From: Sphingomonas sp. RIT328
GTDB taxonomy: Bacteria; Pseudomonadota; Alphaproteobacteria; Sphingomonadales; Sphingomonadaceae
Reading direction: 5' to 3'
DNA length: 64,000 bases
Assembly (NCBI RefSeq): GCF_000632225.1
Contig: NZ_JFYV01000034.1
Span: forward strand, 124,001 to 188,000
Of the stretch, positions 61,170 to 64,000 are shown piece by piece. Numbering within the stretch: the first letter of the stretch is position 1; each line of letters starts with the position of its first letter. The notes under the pieces were generated by a model. The model saw only the letters and a list, made by a program, of their open reading frames with translations. It did no database searches and had not been told where the DNA came from. A program made the position numbers and the translations under genes.

Positions 61170-61180
61170 GCAGTGCAGCA
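61166..61180. promoter_or_regulatory. Right arm of the phasin operator
   Basis: TTGTGCAGTGCAGCA overlaps the -10 box and the expected start of transcription. It mirrors the left arm without mismatch. Binding by a repressor at both arms would block the promoter. Confidence 0.65.
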
Positions 61181-61200
61181 TGAAAGCTGGAGAAGGCCTG

Positions 61201-61851
61201 ATGGACGATCGTTTGTCCAAGCCCGCCAAACGCGGGTCGAACCGCCCGCGCGTCGACTCGCCGCCGCGTCCCCAGCGCTCCCGTGCCAAGCCGACCGGCA
61301 TCCAGCCGGCTCCGGTGCCTGCCGCCGATGCGGTGACGGCGCCGCTCCCCGTCGCGCCCGCCCCCGTCGTGGATGCGGCCGCACCGATTGCCACACCCGC
61401 AGCGAAGGAAGTCATCATGGAAACGATCGAGAACGTCACCGCCACGACCCAGACCGCGTTCACCGACGCGACCGACCGCGCCAAGGGTGCGGTCGACAAG
61501 AGCCAGAAGCTGCTCCAGGACGCCACCGAGTTCGGCAAGGGCAATATCGAAGCGCTGGTCGAATCGTCGAAGATCGCGGCACGCGGCCTCGAGTCGCTCG
61601 GCCAGGACGCCGCCGCCTATGCCAAGAAGTCGTTCGAGGACGCGACCACGGTCGCCAAGACGCTGAGCAGCGTCAAGTCGCCGACCGAATTCTTCAAGCT
61701 CCATGCCGATTACGTACGCGCCTCGTTCGACGCGCTCGTCCAGCAGAGCTCGCACAATACCGAGGCGGTGCTGAAGCTCGCCGGTGAGGTGGTGCAGCCG
61801 CTGTCGAACCGCGTCGCGCTCGCCGCCGAGAAGCTCAAGGTCGCGGCGTAA
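61201..61851 (+). CDS. phaP: Phasin family protein
   Basis: A 216-residue granule-coating protein. The phasin domain is the C-terminal 140 residues: METIENVTATTQTAFTDATD, then GNIEALVESSKIAARGLESL and SPTEFFKLHADYVRASFDAL. The first 72 residues are a Pro-, Ala- and Arg-rich extension (KRGSNRPRVDSPPRPQRSRA) unlike typical short phasins. ATG 61201 has AGAAGG five bases upstream. A second ATG at 61417, six bases after AAGGAA, would give a normal 144-residue phasin. Confidence 0.9.
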   Translation: MDDRLSKPAKRGSNRPRVDSPPRPQRSRAKPTGIQPAPVPAADAVTAPLPVAPAPVVDAAAPIATPAAKEVIMETIENVTATTQTAFTDATDRAKGAVDKSQKLLQDATEFGKGNIEALVESSKIAARGLESLGQDAAAYAKKSFEDATTVAKTLSSVKSPTEFFKLHADYVRASFDALVQQSSHNTEAVLKLAGEVVQPLSNRVALAAEKLKVAA

Positions 61852-61876
61852 CCCGCAGCCTTGCCTCGTTCGGGAA

Positions 61877-61906
61877 GGGCGGCCGCAGCGATGCGGTCGC
61901 CCTTTT
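61877..61906 (+). terminator. Rho-independent terminator of the phasin gene
   Basis: GGGCGGCCGCA (61877-61887) and TGCGGTCGCCC (61892-61902) pair over eleven bases with one G-U, closed by a GCGA tetraloop and followed by TTTT. It lies about 25 bases after the phasin stop and before clpS. Confidence 0.88.
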
Positions 61907-61980
61907 CCTTGCGTCAGGCCTTGCCCCCCGCCCCCGGCATGCCATATTTCCCCGATCACATGACAGTTGAAGCGATCACC

Positions 61981-62304
61981 ATGGCGGAACGCCGCGACGA
62001 TGGGTCGGACGAGGGCACCGGCCTCGCCACCAAGACGCGCACGCGGACCAAGCAGCCGACGCCCTATCGCGTGCTGATGCTGAACGACGACTACACGCCG
62101 ATGGAGTTCGTCGTGCTCTGCCTGCAACGCTTCTTCCGCATGAACATGGAGGAGGCGACTCGGGTGATGCTCCATGTCCACCAGAAGGGCGTCGGCGTCT
62201 GCGGCGTCTTCTCCTACGAGGTGGCGGAGACCAAGGTCGGCCAGGTGATCGACTTCGCCCGCCAGAACCAGCACCCGCTCCAGTGCACGCTGGAGAAGGC
62301 GTAA
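61981..62304 (+). CDS. clpS: ATP-dependent Clp protease adaptor ClpS
   Basis: A 107-residue adaptor that delivers N-end-rule substrates to ClpAP. The core reads [20 protein letters not shown], then [20 protein letters not shown] and [20 protein letters not shown]. The NDD-Y-T-P-M segment forms the N-degron pocket. I chose ATG 61981; longer open frames run into the phasin terminator and can be dismissed. clpA is not adjacent; a long repeat-filled gap follows. Confidence 0.93.
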   Translation: MAERRDDGSDEGTGLATKTRTRTKQPTPYRVLMLNDDYTPMEFVVLCLQRFFRMNMEEATRVMLHVHQKGVGVCGVFSYEVAETKVGQVIDFARQNQHPLQCTLEKA

Positions 62305-62784
62305 CGCCGTAGCGGCCCGGGCGCCGAGGCGCTCGGCGATCTGTCGGACAGCGTCGGCGGCGCGCGGTGACGTCGCGCCTGCCGCGTCAGCGGTTCTTCC
62401 TGCAAATGGCAGAATGAACGACCGACATTACCACGGTCGGCCCATCCTCGCGTCTTAGCGTCTTCGCGTCTTCGCGTGACCAATCAACGCCCGGCTGACT
62501 CCGGCTCGGACCGGCTCATAGTCTCATCCTGGCGAAATGGGACGGAAGACAGCGCGCCGACCGCAACACCTCCGCGCCTCCGCGCCTCCGCGTGAACCAG
62601 ATTGCTTGCCGGTCGAAGCGCCGCGCGTGAACGCGGGAAGCTGTCGGCGAGCGCCCGACCCCATACGTCTCCGGCAAGAGGGTTTGCGCGGAGGCGCGGA
62701 GGGACAGTGTCTACCGCGGCCCCTCGCCTCCCCATGACGTCGGGAAGAAAGGGCTCCGCCAAGCCGTCCCGTCTTCCGGCCCGC
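62305..62784. repeat. Gap after clpS filled with family C repeats
   Basis: No gene is visible. CGCGTCTTAGCGTCTTCGCG plus TCTTCGCGTGACC (about 62449-62481) is a tract of family C. CCTCCGCGCCTCCGCGCCTC followed by CGCGTGAACC (about 62570-62599) is a second tract. GCGCGGAGGCGCGGAGGGA (about 62686-62704) faces it in the opposite sense, so the stretch 62570-62704 could form a long stem. The gap lies between the convergent clpS and Crp/Fnr genes. Confidence 0.65.
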
Positions 62785-63531
62785 TTATCGCGCCGGCGGC
62801 AGCCAGCTGAGGTCCACCCCCGCCGCTCGGGCGGAGTCGCGTGCGGTGTGATGCGCCGTGCGCAGCAGCGCCGCTTCGTTGACGAAGGTCATCCGGCCGC
62901 CGTCGCGCGCGATCAGACCCTCGTCCTGCAACTGGCGCAGCATGCGGTTGACGTGCACCGCCGTGAGGCCGGTGGCGTCGCCGATCTCCTCCTGCGTCAG
63001 CCCGAGGTGGAAGCTGTCCCCGCCGGTCCCGTCGACGACGCGCAGACGGTTGCGGATCTCGATCAGCAGCGCCGCGACGCGCGCCTTGGCGGAGGTGCGG
63101 CCGAGCCCGGCGAGGCGATCGGTCAACGCCACTCGCTCGATCTGATCGACCGCGATCAGCAGCGCGGCGAGGCGCGGATGCTCGACCGCGAGGCTGCCGA
63201 CCGCGGCGCGGTCGACCGAGGCGACGGCGCATTCGGTCAGCGCGATCACCGTCTCGGGCGACGTGCGATAGACCAGCCCCGCCATCGCGATCAGGTCGCC
63301 GCGGAACAGGAAGCGGACGATCTGACGGCTGCCGTCGGGCAGGATGACATAGCTCATCATCGTGCCGCGGCGGACGACGAACAGTTCGGAGGCCTTGTCA
63401 TGCTCGCGCAGCAGCACGACGCCGCGCCGCAGCGTCCGTTCACGCAGTTCGAGGCTGCCGAGCGCAGCCTTTTCCGAATCCGACAAATCGATCAATTCAC
63501 CGAGACGCTCGGCAAGGCAACTTGTCGTCAC
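62785..63531 (-). CDS. Crp/Fnr family transcription regulator
   Basis: A 248-residue regulator with an N-terminal cyclic-nucleotide-binding-like domain (REHDKASELFVVRRGTMMSY, then RFLFRGDLIAMAGLV) and a C-terminal winged helix, LTQEEIGDATGLTAVHVNRM. No cysteine cluster for an FNR iron-sulphur centre is present: only Cys5 (or so) and one other cysteine are seen. It resembles the CRP-like regulators of alphaproteobacteria that respond to other signals. A TTG at 63549 is also possible, but GGGGGA precedes GTG 63531. Confidence 0.85.
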   Translation of the reverse strand: MTTSCLAERLGELIDLSDSEKAALGSLELRERTLRRGVVLLREHDKASELFVVRRGTMMSYVILPDGSRQIVRFLFRGDLIAMAGLVYRTSPETVIALTECAVASVDRAAVGSLAVEHPRLAALLIAVDQIERVALTDRLAGLGRTSAKARVAALLIEIRNRLRVVDGTGGDSFHLGLTQEEIGDATGLTAVHVNRMLRQLQDEGLIARDGGRMTFVNEAALLRTAHHTARDSARAAGVDLSWLPPAR

Positions 63532-63698
63532 GCCTTTGAAATCCCCCAATTATTTGCGCAGGACCTAGGTCGGGGCCAGGAACGGTGCATTAAAGCCGAT
63601 CAACCGCTCGGGGATTAGTTGCACCGGCCCGACCGAGCCCGGCCATATCTGTGCCACTGGCCGCTTGCGTCGGCGCGGCGGCGCGTTAGACGGCGGGG

Positions 63699-64000
63699 AT
63701 GGACCGCATCCTTATCCGTGGCGGCAACCGCCTGTCCGGCCGTCTCCGCATCTCGGGCGCCAAGAACGCCGCCCTGACGCTGATGCCCTGTGCCCTGCTC
63801 ACCGACGAGCCGCTGACGCTGCGCAACCTGCCGCGGCTCGCCGACGTCGATGGCTTCGGCCATTTGCTCAACCAATTGGGTGCCTCGACGCGGATCGAGG
63901 GAACACGGCCGGAGGATTTCGGCCGGGTGATGACGATCCGCGCGGGCAAGCTGACCTCGACCGAGGCGCCCTATGACATCGTCCGCAAGATGCGCGCCTC
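63699..64000 (+). CDS. murA: UDP-N-acetylglucosamine 1-carboxyvinyltransferase (5' part)
   Basis: The first enzyme of peptidoglycan precursor synthesis, cut off by the window end. The visible 100 residues read [20 protein letters not shown], then [20 protein letters not shown] and [10 protein letters not shown], the standard MurA N-terminus with the KNA segment that contacts substrate. GGCGGGG just before ATG 63699 may serve as ribosome site. Confidence 0.95.
   Translation, partial: MDRILIRGGNRLSGRLRISGAKNAALTLMPCALLTDEPLTLRNLPRLADVDGFGHLLNQLGASTRIEGTRPEDFGRVMTIRAGKLTSTEAPYDIVRKMRA

Noticed and set aside
61861-61980. Longer N-terminus for ClpS
   Set aside because: It would include the terminator hairpin of the phasin gene and lacks conserved residues.
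62602-63618. A 338-codon open frame on the plus strand, opposite the Crp/Fnr gene
   Set aside because: Residue composition (Arg, Asp, Gln, Ala) is that of an antisense shadow, and it starts inside a repeat tract.

Overview
The window looks like a piece of chromosome from a sphingomonad (Sphingomonas or a close relative, Alphaproteobacteria). DNA is uniformly GC-rich, genes are tightly packed, and neighbouring genes often overlap by NTGA. Family markers include EpsC-type serine acetyltransferase, a RibB fused to a degenerate RibA domain, a GapR-type DUF2312 protein, the SdhAF4-like DUF1674 protein, a class I PHA synthase with phasin, and ClpS. Most of the content is core metabolism and housekeeping. 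I see no rRNA, tRNA, prophage, transposase or CRISPR array.

Layout. 1-3.6 kb: two MFS exporters, then serine acetyltransferase, a glutamine-amidotransferase-like hydrolase and a small lipoprotein, closed by a clear terminator. 4-7 kb: etfBA and sucC on the minus strand. 7.2-10.2 kb: PilZ protein, prs and gltX. 10.3-14.6 kb: a TonB-like protein, then ribD-ribE-ribBX-ribH. 14.9-16.7 kb: glnK-amtB behind a probable sigma-54 promoter. 16.8-17.6 kb: a DUF2007 gene and a ccdAB toxin-antitoxin pair whose toxin is frameshifted. It lies tail to tail with tldD, the gene for a protease implicated in CcdA turnover in E. coli. 19-25 kb: CHCC zinc finger, orphan ABC ATPase, nadB, a TPP-dependent oxidase-like enzyme and a serine hydrolase. 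25.4-36.2 kb: polA, flippase, purH, heparinase-like protein, rpe and rsmB. 36.2-45.5 kb: DUF1674, AsmA, an HhH membrane protein, thioesterase, DedA, oligopeptidase B, DUF808, a HerA-like ATPase and DUF1003. 45.5-51.6 kb: yebC, then ruvC-ruvA-[parD-parE]-ruvB, yggT, DUF167, folD and marC. 51.8-55.9 kb: a Gtr-like polyprenyl-glycan cluster. 56-64 kb: pyk, DUF1244, GapR-like gene, queuosine-precursor transporter, phaC-phasin, clpS, a Crp/Fnr regulator and the start of murA.

The most unusual points are these. A parDE module sits inside the ruv operon and its toxin stop codon overlaps the ruvB start. Both antitoxin genes appear to be leaderless. A ccd remnant lies next to tldD. A perfect 15-bp inverted repeat flanks the phasin promoter. 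Several families of palindromic intergenic repeats fill almost every long gap, and one seems to have inserted in frame into ribD. DedA appears to start at CTG.

All calls come from reading the sequence. Family assignments rest on recognised motifs, not database searches. Start codons are often ambiguous in this GC-rich DNA, and my reasons are given where I chose one.
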